Shown here one piece after another: positions 8,403 through 16,730 of a stretch of DNA of 53,933 nucleotides. Below the pieces are notes generated by a model. That model saw only the letters and a list, made by a program, of their open reading frames with translations. It was not told where the DNA came from and did no database searches. The stretch is from assembly GCA_902168245.1 (NCBI GenBank), contig CABHPA010000106.1:1-53933 (forward strand). Reading direction: 5' to 3'. The translations under genes were made by a program, and so were the position numbers. The DNA comes from Candidatus Melainabacteria bacterium (lineage in GTDB: Bacteria > Cyanobacteriota > Vampirovibrionia > Vampirovibrionales > Vampirovibrionaceae). Position 1 is the stretch's first letter. Each line of letters begins with the position of its first letter.

Positions 8403-9803
8403 TTATACTCTTGCCTCGCTTTTTTCACCACGGGCCACCGGGATTAATTCCTCGTAACCCTTGCGGCCCATCAGCGCATACGTGTATTTTTTCGCCAGCT
8501 CCACGCCGGGCTGATCGAACGGATCAATCCCGAACAGCTCGCCCGCAATGGCGGTTTGCACTTCCAGCAGGTACAGCAACTGGGCAAAGTGGTAGGCATC
8601 CACCTGGGGCAGGGTAATGGTGAGGTTGGGCCGCTGATTGCTGGTCAGGCTGGCGCGGGTAGATTCAAATTCGGCGTTCATCAACTGGCTCATGGGCTTG
8701 CCGTTCAGGTAATTCAGGTCTTCCACCTCGCTGAACTGGTTGGCGGGAATGGTCAAATCCCGCTCCGGCTTGCCCACCGCCACAAAGGTAAACACCTTGT
8801 CGTGCGGGCCTTCGTTAAACAGTTGCACCTGGGAATGCTGATCGGTCACGCCCACGGCGCGCACCGGGGTGGGGCCAACGTGAATCACATCGCCGTTCAG
8901 GTCATGCTTTTTACCCAGGGATTCCGCCCAAAGCTGCACGTACCAATCGGACACCGAAGCCAGTCGGTAGGAATACGGCATGAACACGGAAATCGGCTTG
9001 CCCCGTTCATAGAGCAGGTACTGAATCAACGCCCCTTGGGCTGCCGGGTTTTTACTGAGATCGGGGTTTTGCAGAGCTTTATCCAAATCCTGAATCCCCT
9101 GCTGCATCTCGGCAACAGAAATCCCGCACAGCGCGGCAGGCAACAGTCCCACGGCGCAGAACACCGAAAAACGCCCACCCACGTCATCCGGCACTTCAAA
9201 GGTCTGGTAGCCTTCGCGATCGGCCACCGGGCGCAGAACGCCTTTTTTGGCATCGGTAATGGCCACAATGTGCTTTTTCACCTCTGCGGCATCCAGGTTC
9301 TTTTCCAGCCATTCCTTGGCGATCATGAACGCGCTCATGGTTTCCGCCGTGGTGCCGGACTTGGAAATCACCACAAACAGGGTGCGCTGGGGGTCTAACA
9401 TCTCAAACAAGGGGGCAATCTGGTCGGTGTCCACGTTCTCCACAAAGTAGAACCGGGGCAGGCCGTTGCGCTTTTCATCGGAAAGCTGGTTCCAGTAAGG
9501 ATGCAACAAGGCGCGCAACAAGGCATACCCACCCAGGGAAGACCCCCCGATGCCCAGCACCACCATATCGCTAAATTGGCCTTTTACGGAGTGGGCATAC
9601 TGATTGAGCGAATCGGCCAAGGCTTTATCGTAGCCCAGGTTCAGCCAGCGCTTCCAGCCGCCGTCCCGGTCTTTTTCCGCGTAAATTCGGGTCACAATCT
9701 CGCTGATTTTTTCCCGGTACTCGCCAAAAACGGCATCGAGTTCCAGCCCGTTCTCGCGGCCCACTTTTTCCGCCGAAACATTGCGATAATTCAGTTCAAT
9801 CAT
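8403..9803 (-). CDS. pgi: Glucose-6-phosphate isomerase
   Basis: The 466-residue protein interconverts glucose 6-phosphate and fructose 6-phosphate in the cytoplasm. The phosphate-binding loop GIGGSSLGGYALL and the SKSGTTAETM motif (SIS fold) are both clear, as is the C-terminal region containing the active-site QPGVELAKKYTYALMG. It is of the shorter bacterial type. The ATG is preceded by GAAGG at a workable distance. With KDPG aldolase and GlpX elsewhere in the window it supports a hexose-phosphate-based central metabolism. Confidence 0.95.
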   Translation of the reverse strand: MIELNYRNVSAEKVGRENGLELDAVFGEYREKISEIVTRIYAEKDRDGGWKRWLNLGYDKALADSLNQYAHSVKGQFSDMVVLGIGGSSLGGYALLRALLHPYWNQLSDEKRNGLPRFYFVENVDTDQIAPLFEMLDPQRTLFVVISKSGTTAETMSAFMIAKEWLEKNLDAAEVKKHIVAITDAKKGVLRPVADREGYQTFEVPDDVGGRFSVFCAVGLLPAALCGISVAEMQQGIQDLDKALQNPDLSKNPAAQGALIQYLLYERGKPISVFMPYSYRLASVSDWYVQLWAESLGKKHDLNGDVIHVGPTPVRAVGVTDQHSQVQLFNEGPHDKVFTFVAVGKPERDLTIPANQFSEVEDLNYLNGKPMSQLMNAEFESTRASLTSNQRPNLTITLPQVDAYHFAQLLYLLEVQTAIAGELFGIDPFDQPGVELAKKYTYALMGRKGYEELIPVARGEKSEARV

Positions 9804-9969
9804 TGCCCTAGCCTTCTAATGTTGCCATCCGAACTCAACAAGCGCCGTTCCCAAAATCCCATGAAAGTCAGGGACAAGCGACAGTATTGTACCTCAAACT
9901 GGCCCTAAAAGTCGCGCACTCAGCCAGCGCATTGCAATAAAACCCCACCCAATAATGAAGAATCGCGCC

Positions 9970-10980
9970 TTAGCTTTCAGGGTCAGATGTTTCCGGCGAA
10001 CTTGACACATTCCTCGACTGCAGCGCCATTTCCACGTTGCGCCTTAAACCAGCCAGCTTGGCCCGCCTCACGGGACTTTTACGGTACTGATCCCGAAACG
10101 CCTCCTCATCCAGCGCCAGCAATTCTTCCGCGTTGGGCCTGCGGTTCAGCGGGCGGGGCAGGAACGCCTCCACTGATGTAGGCCGGGCAAAACGAATGTT
10201 CCACGGGCATACGTCCTGGCAAATGTCGCAGCCGAAAATCCATCCGGATTGCTTTTGCGCGATCTCCGCCGGAAAAGCCTCCCCCTTATACTCAATCGTC
10301 CAGTAAGAAAGGCAGCGGTTGGCGTCCACCACGCCATCGTCCACAATCGCCTCGGTCGGGCAAGCCTCTATGCATCGGCGGCAGGTGCCGCAGTGGTTGG
10401 GAACCGGGCCGGTCGCATCCGGCTCCAGCACAATATCCAGCAACATTTCGCCCAGGAAAAACCAGGAACCCAGTCTCGGTAGAATCACGTTTCCGTTTTT
10501 GCCCTGCCAGCCCAACCCGGCCTTTACGGCCAGCGGCTTTTCCATAATGGGCGCGCTATCGGTCAAGGCGCGCCCCTGGGCCTGGGGAACCAAGGCTTGC
10601 ACGTAGGCCAGCAGCTCTTTCAGGCGATCCTTCACCACGTAGTGATAATCCGTCCCACGGGCATACTTGGCGATTTTAAGGGCATGGGGGTCGGTTTTGT
10701 CATATTCGTCCGGGTTGTAGTAGTTGAGGGCCACGCACACGATGGAACGGGTATTTTCCATTAAAGAAGCGGGATCCAGCCGCTTTTCCAGGTGCGTGAC
10801 CATCCAGCCCATTTCCGCCTGGTAGCCTTGTTCCAGCCAGGCTTGCAGGTACTCCCCCTCCCCGTTGCGGAAGGGTTCCGCAGCAATAACGCCCACCTTG
10901 GCAAAGCCAAGTTCCAGCGCCTTGCGGCGAATCAGACCGCTCAGCTCCGCCGGGTTATAGGGTAAGGATTGGGGAATCAT
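9970..10980 (-). CDS. queG: Epoxyqueuosine reductase
   Basis: QueG carries out the last step of queuosine synthesis, reducing epoxyqueuosine in tRNA with cobalamin and two 4Fe-4S clusters. The 336-residue protein shows the family's N-terminal domain (ALELGFAKVGVIAAEP), the GWQGKNGNVILPRLGSWFFLG stretch as landmark, and ferredoxin-like cluster motifs CGTCRRCIEACPTEAI and CDICQDVCPWN. The ATG at 10980 is chosen to match the usual N-terminus. Upstream in-frame starts at 11034 and 11046 would add unconserved residues. A TACAAT box lies just before the chosen ATG, so the leader may be very short. Confidence 0.93.
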   Translation of the reverse strand: MIPQSLPYNPAELSGLIRRKALELGFAKVGVIAAEPFRNGEGEYLQAWLEQGYQAEMGWMVTHLEKRLDPASLMENTRSIVCVALNYYNPDEYDKTDPHALKIAKYARGTDYHYVVKDRLKELLAYVQALVPQAQGRALTDSAPIMEKPLAVKAGLGWQGKNGNVILPRLGSWFFLGEMLLDIVLEPDATGPVPNHCGTCRRCIEACPTEAIVDDGVVDANRCLSYWTIEYKGEAFPAEIAQKQSGWIFGCDICQDVCPWNIRFARPTSVEAFLPRPLNRRPNAEELLALDEEAFRDQYRKSPVRRAKLAGLRRNVEMALQSRNVSSSPETSDPES

Positions 10981-11075
10981 AGCCAGTTTATTGTAATACG
11001 CCTGTCGTATTGAGTCGCCCCATGTGCGGCACATATAAACCGGCACGATTCACAACGCCCACTGAACCGCCGCGT

Positions 11076-11109
11076 AAAAGGGCATCCCTTCAAGCCAGGA
11101 TGCCCTTTT
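11076..11109 (-). terminator. Intrinsic terminator after small-protein pair
   Basis: A perfect 12-bp stem, AAAAGGGCATCC (11076-11087) and GGATGCCCTTTT (11098-11109), has a 10-base loop. It lies just past the stop of the minus-strand gene at 11144-11386, so it probably ends that transcript. T-runs on both sides make it potentially bidirectional. Confidence 0.8.
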
Positions 11110-11143
11110 CTTTCTTAATGACCGTTGACGAGCAACAGAAACG

Positions 11144-11386
11144 CTAGCTCCTGCCCCGGTTTTTATTCTGCCGCCTGGAGCCGCCCCGGTGTCCCTCGGT
11201 CTGATCCCCCCTCAACTGACCACCGGCATGTCCGGCCGTAATCCCCTCGTCCAAAAACTGCCTGAGCGGATCTTCGGACGCATGACCGCCGGTTGCGGCG
11301 AATTCCTGTTCTTTTCCCCTCTCTTCAACCTTGTCCGAGGACTCCGGTTCCCTGTGGCTCCCTGGGATGCCCTTTCCTTTCGGCAT
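11144..11386 (-). CDS. Small hydrophilic protein next to KGG protein
   Basis: This 80-residue protein is extremely polar (Gly, Glu, Arg, Lys, Ser, His) with no hydrophobic core, so it is probably intrinsically disordered. A GGGGGTG tract lies five to eleven bases before the ATG and acts as a strong ribosome-binding site. It follows the KGG-family gene by 80 bases on the same strand and is closed by a terminator, so the two may be one stress-response transcript. No family is recognised. Confidence 0.55.
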   Translation of the reverse strand: MPKGKGIPGSHREPESSDKVEERGKEQEFAATGGHASEDPLRQFLDEGITAGHAGGQLRGDQTEGHRGGSRRQNKNRGRS

Positions 11387-11466
11387 GGTTCACCCCCTTT
11401 TCTGTTTCATGCTGAAAACCCGCTCATTGCGCGGCTGGTTTGCCAGTTGCATCAACTTTTTTTAAA

Positions 11467-11667
11467 TCACTTCACCGTGGCGCGACCGCGACCGCTGGCC
11501 TGTCCGCCTTTACGGCCTGCGGCTGCGGCTTCTTCCGGCGTAAACTCGTGCGCGGTTCCTTTTTCGTGCGCGGCGCGTCCGCCCTTGCTGGCGATTTCAC
11601 GCTGTTTTGCCGGATCCATGGAGGCAAAACCGCGCTTGCTGGTTCCAGATCCTTTTGAACTCGACAT
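11467..11667 (-). CDS. KGG-repeat (YciG/con-10-like) stress protein
   Basis: The 66-residue protein contains the two short repeats typical of the KGG family. The first is GFASMDPAKQREIASKGGRAAH (about 13-34); the second is FTPEEAAAAGRKGGQASG (about 42-59). These proteins are small, disordered and often induced in stationary phase or stress (YciG in enterobacteria, con-10 in fungi). The ATG is preceded by GGGAGGG at about five bases. No cysteines or membrane segments are present. Confidence 0.85.
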   Translation of the reverse strand: MSSSKGSGTSKRGFASMDPAKQREIASKGGRAAHEKGTAHEFTPEEAAAAGRKGGQASGRGRATVK

Positions 11668-11984
11668 GATTCCCTCCCTGCAAACTCTGCAATCAAAAAA
11701 AGCGACTCACAACCAAGAAACGGGGGTGGATCGGGTTTCCACCAACCGTGTTAGCTCTGTGTTTTTTTACTCTTAAGGTTTTTGCTTCATTATGAAACCG
11801 CTCAGCCCGCCTTACAATTCGCCGAGCGAGGGAATTCACAATGACAATAGGCTAATGCCCTTATCCAGACAGGCAAGTTCAAGCGCATACAAGGTCATAA
11901 AACAGAAGCGGGAATCGTTCGACTCTCGGCGACCGCTCGGCTATGATAGGCGGGTACTCATCCAGCCAAGAGATCTTCAGCACC
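11668..11984. other. Divergent intergenic region
   Basis: About 317 bases separate the minus-strand KGG gene from the plus-strand sugar-acid operon. It holds a hairpin with arms GGTGGA (11725-11730) and TCCACC (11738-11743), possibly in the KGG leader, and the operon promoter listed separately. No gene is seen. Confidence 0.45.
11919..11947 (+). promoter_or_regulatory. Promoter of sugar-acid operon
   Basis: The -35 box TCGACT (11919-11924, 4 of 6) and the -10 box TATGAT (11942-11947, 5 of 6) are 17 bases apart. The predicted start near 11954 lies downstream of an ATG at 11943 and upstream of the ATG at 11985, which supports the latter as the true start. Confidence 0.5.
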
Positions 11985-12653
11985 ATGCCCGGCGCCATTT
12001 ACGATATTTCCGTCCCCATCTCAAACCAGTTGCCCTGCTGGCCAGGCGACCCCAGCGTTCAGGTGGAGCGCCCGCTAGACTTACAAAACGGCGATCCGGT
12101 CACGGTTTCGTTCCTGAAAATGGGTTCCCATACCGGCACCCATGTGGATGCATTCTCCCATTTCAAGCCGGACGGTAAAAGCCTGGACGAGATGGATTTA
12201 TCGCCCTACATCGGCAAGGCGCTGGTGGTGGAAATAGAAGACCCTGAAAAAATCACGCTGGGCGAACTGCAACGCAACCCGTCGTTTCTGGACTTGCGCA
12301 AGGCGGAGCGGGTGCTGTTTAAAACCGGTAATTCCCGTAGCAACTGGCATACCCAACCGTTTAACGAGCATTTTTGCCACCTAAACCCGCATGCGGCGGA
12401 TTTCCTGGTTGAGTTGGGGGTTAAGTTGGTAGGCGTCGATTATTTATCGGTGGAAGGCTTCCACGCCAAAACCCTGTACGGGGAAGACGCCCCCACCCAC
12501 CATCGCCTGCTGGAAGCCGGGGTGTACATTGTGGAAGGCTTGAACCTGAACGGCGTCAAGCCCGGCTGGTACGACATGATTTGCCTGCCCCTCAAGCTGA
12601 AGGACGGGGACGGCGCGCCCGCCCGCGTGGTGCTGCGGGATACCCATCTGTAA
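11985..12653 (+). CDS. Cyclase-family (kynurenine formamidase-like) metal hydrolase
   Basis: The 222-residue protein belongs to the PF04199 cyclase family of metal-dependent hydrolases. It has the early WPGDP segment (19-23) and the metal motif HTGTHVDAFSHF (49-60), in which His49, His53 and Asp55 are the expected ligands. The family usually reads HxGTHxDxPxH; here Phe replaces Pro. Members open amide or lactone rings. It is the first gene of a four-gene set with an aldolase, a dehydratase and a sugar kinase, not with tryptophan genes, so a kynurenine role is unlikely. A sugar-lactone or related hydrolase role is an inference from context. Confidence 0.8.
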   Translation: MPGAIYDISVPISNQLPCWPGDPSVQVERPLDLQNGDPVTVSFLKMGSHTGTHVDAFSHFKPDGKSLDEMDLSPYIGKALVVEIEDPEKITLGELQRNPSFLDLRKAERVLFKTGNSRSNWHTQPFNEHFCHLNPHAADFLVELGVKLVGVDYLSVEGFHAKTLYGEDAPTHHRLLEAGVYIVEGLNLNGVKPGWYDMICLPLKLKDGDGAPARVVLRDTHL

Positions 12654-12677
12654 TACTCAGGAACAAAGGAAGCGAAC

Positions 12678-13331
12678 ATGCCGACCAATACGGATGCCCT
12701 GTTAAAATGCCTCGAATCGGAAAAGCTGATTGGCATCGTACGCACCAGCTCGGCGGAAAGCTGCCTGTGGGCCAGCCGAATCCTGATTGAAACCGGCATC
12801 GCCATCCTCGAGGTTCCCTTAACCGTGCCGGACGCCACCCAGGTAATGGAAACATTGTGCGACGAATACCCCAACGCCATTATTGGCGCAGGCACCGTGC
12901 TGGAAGCAAAAGACGCCGTGCGCTCGCTGGCCGCTGGCGCGCAGTTCCTGGTTGCCCCGGTGATTGTGGAGCCACTGATACAACTGGGCGAAGATCAAGA
13001 TATATTGGTGCTGCCCGGCGCCATGACCCCCACCGAAATATACAAAGCCTGGACGCTGGGCGCACCGGCAGTCAAATTTTTCCCGGCGGAATCCGCCGGA
13101 GGAGCGGCTTTCCTCAGTAGCGTCCGGGCGCCGTTGCCGCAGATTCCCCTGGTGCCAACCGGAGGCATACAACTGGCGCATGTGCCGGGTTATTTACAGG
13201 CTGGTGCGCTGGCTGTGGGCGTTGGCGCGCCGCTTATTCCCAAACAACTGGTTGAAAGCCGCAACGCGCCGGGACTCACGGCGTTGGCGAAAGACTTTCT
13301 GGCCGCTCGTGGCGCGGCGTTCGCTTCATAA
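12678..13331 (+). CDS. eda: KDPG/KHG-type aldolase
   Basis: This 217-residue class I aldolase cleaves 2-keto-3-deoxy-6-phosphogluconate (or the galactonate analogue) into pyruvate and glyceraldehyde 3-phosphate. The Schiff-base Lys is Lys133 in AVKFFPAE and the catalytic Glu is Glu45 in ILEVPLT. The GAGTVL motif (70-75) binds substrate, and TGGI (161-164) is a phosphate loop. The ATG is preceded by AAGGA seven bases away and lies 24 bases after the hydrolase gene. The neighbouring kinase would supply its phosphorylated substrate. Confidence 0.9.
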   Translation: MPTNTDALLKCLESEKLIGIVRTSSAESCLWASRILIETGIAILEVPLTVPDATQVMETLCDEYPNAIIGAGTVLEAKDAVRSLAAGAQFLVAPVIVEPLIQLGEDQDILVLPGAMTPTEIYKAWTLGAPAVKFFPAESAGGAAFLSSVRAPLPQIPLVPTGGIQLAHVPGYLQAGALAVGVGAPLIPKQLVESRNAPGLTALAKDFLAARGAAFAS

Positions 13332-13361
13332 ATCATAAATTCGTCAGAAAAGAGGCCGCTT

Positions 13362-15122
13362 ATGACCCTCAGCAACAGCCAGCTTGGCAGAACGCAATCG
13401 CCGGAAGCGGATTCCCTGCGTATGGGCTGCGGCTGGGGCCGTAAAGAGGCGGATCAGCCCTGGATTTTAATTGAGACCACCAGCGGCGACTCCCACCCCG
13501 GTTCTATTCACCTGGGAGAACTGGCCCAGTTCGTAGATAAAGGTGTGATTGCTCAAGGCGGCTCCCCGGCGCATTACACCTGCACCGATATTTGTGATGG
13601 CATTGCCCAGGGAACGGCAGGCCAGCATTTTTCGCTGCCTTCTCGCGAAGTAATGGTGATGGCCTGTGAAATGCATGCCCAATCCGGCCATTTTGACGGG
13701 GCCGTGTTTCTTTCCGGCTGCGATAAATCCCTACCCGCCCATTTAATCGCCATGCTGCGCCTGGACATCCCGGCCTTGGTAGTACCCGGCGGGGTCATGG
13801 AAGCCGGGCCGGAAGGTTTCACGCTGGAAGGGGTCGGCACCATTTACGCCCAAAAGCGCCGGGGCGAAATTGACGAGGCCACATACGAGTTCCTCCGTTC
13901 GGGGGCTTGCCCGTCGGCGGGTTCCTGCGCGTTTTTTGGCACGGCGGCCACCATGCAGTTGCTTTCGGAAGCCATGGGCCTTGCCCTGCCCGCCACGGCG
14001 CTAATTCCCGCGCATTTAAACGCCCTGAAGGACGCCGCCCGGCAAGCCGGAAAACGGGTGCTGGAACTCATTCAGGAAGATTTGCGGCCTTCCAAAATCT
14101 TCACCCAAAAGGCGCTGGAGAACACATTAATCGTCCATGCGGCCACCGGCGGCTCCACCAATGCGCTGATCCACCTGGCCGCCATGGCGAAAGAGGCCGG
14201 GCTTGCGTTTTCGTATGAACGCATCAACGAAATCAACCAAAAAGTGCCGTTTATCCTGAACTTAAAACCCTCCGGCAAGTTCACCTCCGATAAAATCTGG
14301 TACGCAGGCGGCGTGTATCGCATTTTAAAAGAACTGAAAGACTTCCTGCATCTGGATGCGCTCACCGTTACCGGCCTGACGCTGGGGGAAAACCTGGAGA
14401 TTCTGGAGAAAACGGGGCATTTTATGAACATGCCCCGCTTCCTGAGCAATTACGGCGGCACGGTGGAAGATATCATCCGGCCCGTTGCCAACCCGCTCAG
14501 GCCACAGGGGGCTATTCGCATTTTAACCGGCAACCTGGCCCCGGATGGCGCGGTGATTAAAGTATCCGCCTTATCTGCCCAAATGCGGCAATTCACCGGC
14601 AAGACTAAGGTATTCGACCGGCAGGATGAGGCCAGGGAAGCAGTCCTCACCGGCAAAATACAGCCGGGGGACGCCGTGATTATTCGTTACGAAGGCCCAG
14701 CCGCCACCGGCATGCCGGAGCAGTTCTACATTACGGAGGCCATCGCCTCCAATCCCCTGCTGGCCACTTCCACCGCGCTGATTACGGACGGACGGTTCTC
14801 CGGCGCGACCCGTGGCCCGGCCATCGGGCATGTTTCGCCGGAAGCGGCCCGAGGGGGGGCGATTGCTACACTGGAAGATGGAGATTTGGTTTGTTTTGAT
14901 CTGGACACGGGTACTTTGAATATAATAGGGATCAATGGGCAGTCATTGCCTCCCGCTGAAATAGAGAGCATCCTGACTGAGCGCCGGGAGCAGTGGCAAA
15001 CCCGCAATGATCGTCCAGATTCCAGATATACTCCCAGGTATACCCATGGCCTGCTGGGCCTATATTGTCGCTATGCCCTACCGGCTAGCGAAGGAGGCGG
15101 ATTATCGACATCATTTCCATAG
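13362..15122 (+). CDS. IlvD/Edd-family sugar-acid dehydratase
   Basis: The 586-residue protein is an iron-sulfur dehydratase of the IlvD/Edd superfamily. Cluster-ligand candidates are Cys74 or Cys78 (TCTDICDG), Cys120 (SGCDKSLPA) and Cys183 or Cys189 (GACPSAGSCAFFGTAATM). The signature around Cys189 resembles the YjhG/YagF-like aldonate dehydratases more than IlvD, and no branched-chain amino acid genes are nearby. In this operon it most likely converts an aldonic acid into its 2-keto-3-deoxy derivative. The ATG has AGAGG six bases upstream. The last residues overlap the start of the kinase gene. The exact sugar acid cannot be told from sequence. Confidence 0.85.
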   Translation: MTLSNSQLGRTQSPEADSLRMGCGWGRKEADQPWILIETTSGDSHPGSIHLGELAQFVDKGVIAQGGSPAHYTCTDICDGIAQGTAGQHFSLPSREVMVMACEMHAQSGHFDGAVFLSGCDKSLPAHLIAMLRLDIPALVVPGGVMEAGPEGFTLEGVGTIYAQKRRGEIDEATYEFLRSGACPSAGSCAFFGTAATMQLLSEAMGLALPATALIPAHLNALKDAARQAGKRVLELIQEDLRPSKIFTQKALENTLIVHAATGGSTNALIHLAAMAKEAGLAFSYERINEINQKVPFILNLKPSGKFTSDKIWYAGGVYRILKELKDFLHLDALTVTGLTLGENLEILEKTGHFMNMPRFLSNYGGTVEDIIRPVANPLRPQGAIRILTGNLAPDGAVIKVSALSAQMRQFTGKTKVFDRQDEAREAVLTGKIQPGDAVIIRYEGPAATGMPEQFYITEAIASNPLLATSTALITDGRFSGATRGPAIGHVSPEAARGGAIATLEDGDLVCFDLDTGTLNIIGINGQSLPPAEIESILTERREQWQTRNDRPDSRYTPRYTHGLLGLYCRYALPASEGGGLSTSFP

Positions 15123-16030
15123 GCGAAGCGATGCTGGAGCTTTCCTGCGAGGGAGACCTTAAATCGGCGCGCATGTTCAACCGCAGCTTTGGCGGCGATA
15201 CGCTGAACACGGCTGTGGCGGCGGCTCGCCTAGGTTCCAGCGCGGCATACATTACCCGCATCGGCAACGACCCGTTTGCGCTGGCCTTGCAGGAACTCAT
15301 CCTGAAGGAAGGCATCCAGATTCTGCCGCAAAAAGCCGGCAAGGGAACCACCGGCATGTACTTTGTGGCCGTCAACCACGACGGGCACCGGGAATTCGTC
15401 TACTATCGCAACAACAGCGCAGCCTCACACCTGGGGCCGGAAGACATTAACCCCGACGTGATTAAAAGCGCCAAGATTATTTACGCCTCCGGCATTACCA
15501 TGGCCATTTCCGACAGCGCCCGCAAAGCGGTGGTCAAAGCCTTTAAAATTGCCCGAGAAGCCGGGATTATGACCGCTTTTGACCCCAATTACCGGGAAGC
15601 CCTGTGGCCCAGCGTCGAAAAAATGATGGACGCGCTAAACGAAATTCTGCCGCTGGTAGATGTGTTCCTGCCGTCTTTTCCGGAAGACACGGGCATGTTG
15701 ATTAACTTCAACAAGCCCGAGCAGGTGGTGGACTACTTCCTGTTCAAGGGCGTCAAGCTGGTGGTGGTAAAAGCCGGGCCACATGGGTGCTACCTGGGCT
15801 TCCGCAAGGAAATCCAGCACATTCCGGCCATGCCCATTAAAGCCATTGATACCACTGGCGCGGGCGACGCGTTTAACGGCGGCTTTTTGCACGGGCTGAT
15901 TACCGAAGAGAGCCTGCTGAACTGCGCCAAGCTGGGCATTACCACGGCCAGCCTGAAGGTGCTGAACCGGGGTTCCGCTTCCGCCATGCCTGCCAGGGAT
16001 GCGGTTTACAGCCGGGCATTCAGCCACTAA
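15104..16030 (+). CDS. PfkB-family (2-keto-3-deoxygluconate-type) kinase, non-AUG start
   Basis: The enzyme has the PfkB landmarks: the first strand ISIGEAMLE, the GGDTLNTAVAAARLG segment, and DTTGAGDAFNGGF, the catalytic and anion-hole loop. By context it phosphorylates 2-keto-3-deoxygluconate or a related acid for the aldolase. The first ATG in frame is at 15131 and would cut off the conserved first strand. Upstream the frame is closed by TAG at 15086-15088, and no ATG, GTG or TTG occurs between. A perfect AAGGAGG at 15091-15097 points to ATC at 15104 (6-base spacing) or ATT at 15101. The start overlaps the dehydratase stop by about 20 bases, so coupling is likely. Length from 15104 is 308 residues, normal for the family. 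Confidence 0.85.
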   Translation: MDIISIGEAMLELSCEGDLKSARMFNRSFGGDTLNTAVAAARLGSSAAYITRIGNDPFALALQELILKEGIQILPQKAGKGTTGMYFVAVNHDGHREFVYYRNNSAASHLGPEDINPDVIKSAKIIYASGITMAISDSARKAVVKAFKIAREAGIMTAFDPNYREALWPSVEKMMDALNEILPLVDVFLPSFPEDTGMLINFNKPEQVVDYFLFKGVKLVVVKAGPHGCYLGFRKEIQHIPAMPIKAIDTTGAGDAFNGGFLHGLITEESLLNCAKLGITTASLKVLNRGSASAMPARDAVYSRAFSH

Positions 16031-16466
16031 AGGCGGCCAACACCTCGTCAGGGTCAGCCTGCTTTCGGGCGAATACGATTTTGCCCTGCGCATTCACGCC
16101 ATAAATTGCCCGCCCATTGATGAACTTGGGAACCCACATGGCCTGGTAACGGCTCGAATACCGACAGCAAGGGTCAAACACCAGTGGAAACGGAATATTC
16201 AACCGTTTCGCCAGATAATACAACTTTTCCCAATTGATGCCGCTCAGCGCCAAAACCTCTACCCCCGCTTTTTGCAGCGATGGGTACGCGTCACTATACG
16301 CCTGCAACAGTTGAAGATCGCCCTTTAGCCAGTCGGATGAAAAGAAAAGCAGCACCGAACCTGCGTGTCCGGCTTGCCGAGACATGCCAACGCTGCATCC
16401 TTGATGATCCAGCAGGCGAAATTCCGGCGCAATAGCATTCAGCGGCAATAAAGAGCGATTGAACAT
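16020..16466 (-). CDS. Peroxiredoxin/thioredoxin-fold protein lacking the peroxidatic Cys
   Basis: The 148-residue protein follows the AhpC/TSA fold from APEFRLLD (13-20) to the C-terminal strand GVNAQGKIVFA. At the place where peroxiredoxins read FYPxxxTxVC it has LLFFSSDWLKGD (39-50), with no Cys, so peroxidase activity is unlikely. Cys24, Cys100 and Cys101 remain; the CC pair is in a loop. An in-frame ATG at 16514 would add 16 residues that do not match the family. It overlaps the tail of the kinase gene by 11 bases on the opposite strand and faces away from the true peroxiredoxin at 16731. Confidence 0.7.
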   Translation of the reverse strand: MFNRSLLPLNAIAPEFRLLDHQGCSVGMSRQAGHAGSVLLFFSSDWLKGDLQLLQAYSDAYPSLQKAGVEVLALSGINWEKLYYLAKRLNIPFPLVFDPCCRYSSRYQAMWVPKFINGRAIYGVNAQGKIVFARKQADPDEVLAAFSG

Positions 16467-16669
16467 GATTAAAGCCTGCCCGGTACGATAAACTTCCTTA
16501 AAATCATAAGGCATTCCGGCAATTTACGCATGCAACGCCTCATTTCTACTACAAGCACAGACGAAACAAAACGTTGCCAAGCCAAACAACAATCATACTC
16601 AGCCATTTAGACTGCCTACGCTCTTAAAACGCCGCACAGGCCAAAAGTTTGGCTTGAAAAATAGGCTTA

Positions 16670-16698
16670 TTCATACTAACAATATTTCTATCTATATT
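16670..16698 (+). promoter_or_regulatory. Promoter of peroxiredoxin gene
   Basis: The -35 box TTCATA (16670-16675, 4 of 6) and the -10 box TATATT (16693-16698, 5 of 6) have a 17-base spacer. The predicted start near 16705 leaves a leader of about 26 bases that contains AAGGAG. Confidence 0.55.
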
Positions 16699-16730
16699 CT
16701 CTGGTTTATTGTTGAAGGAGATTGTTACCA

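Noticed and set aside
11985..12653. Kynurenine formamidase (kynB) call for the cyclase-family gene
   Set aside because: The family fits but the neighbours are sugar-acid genes, so the specific name would be misleading.
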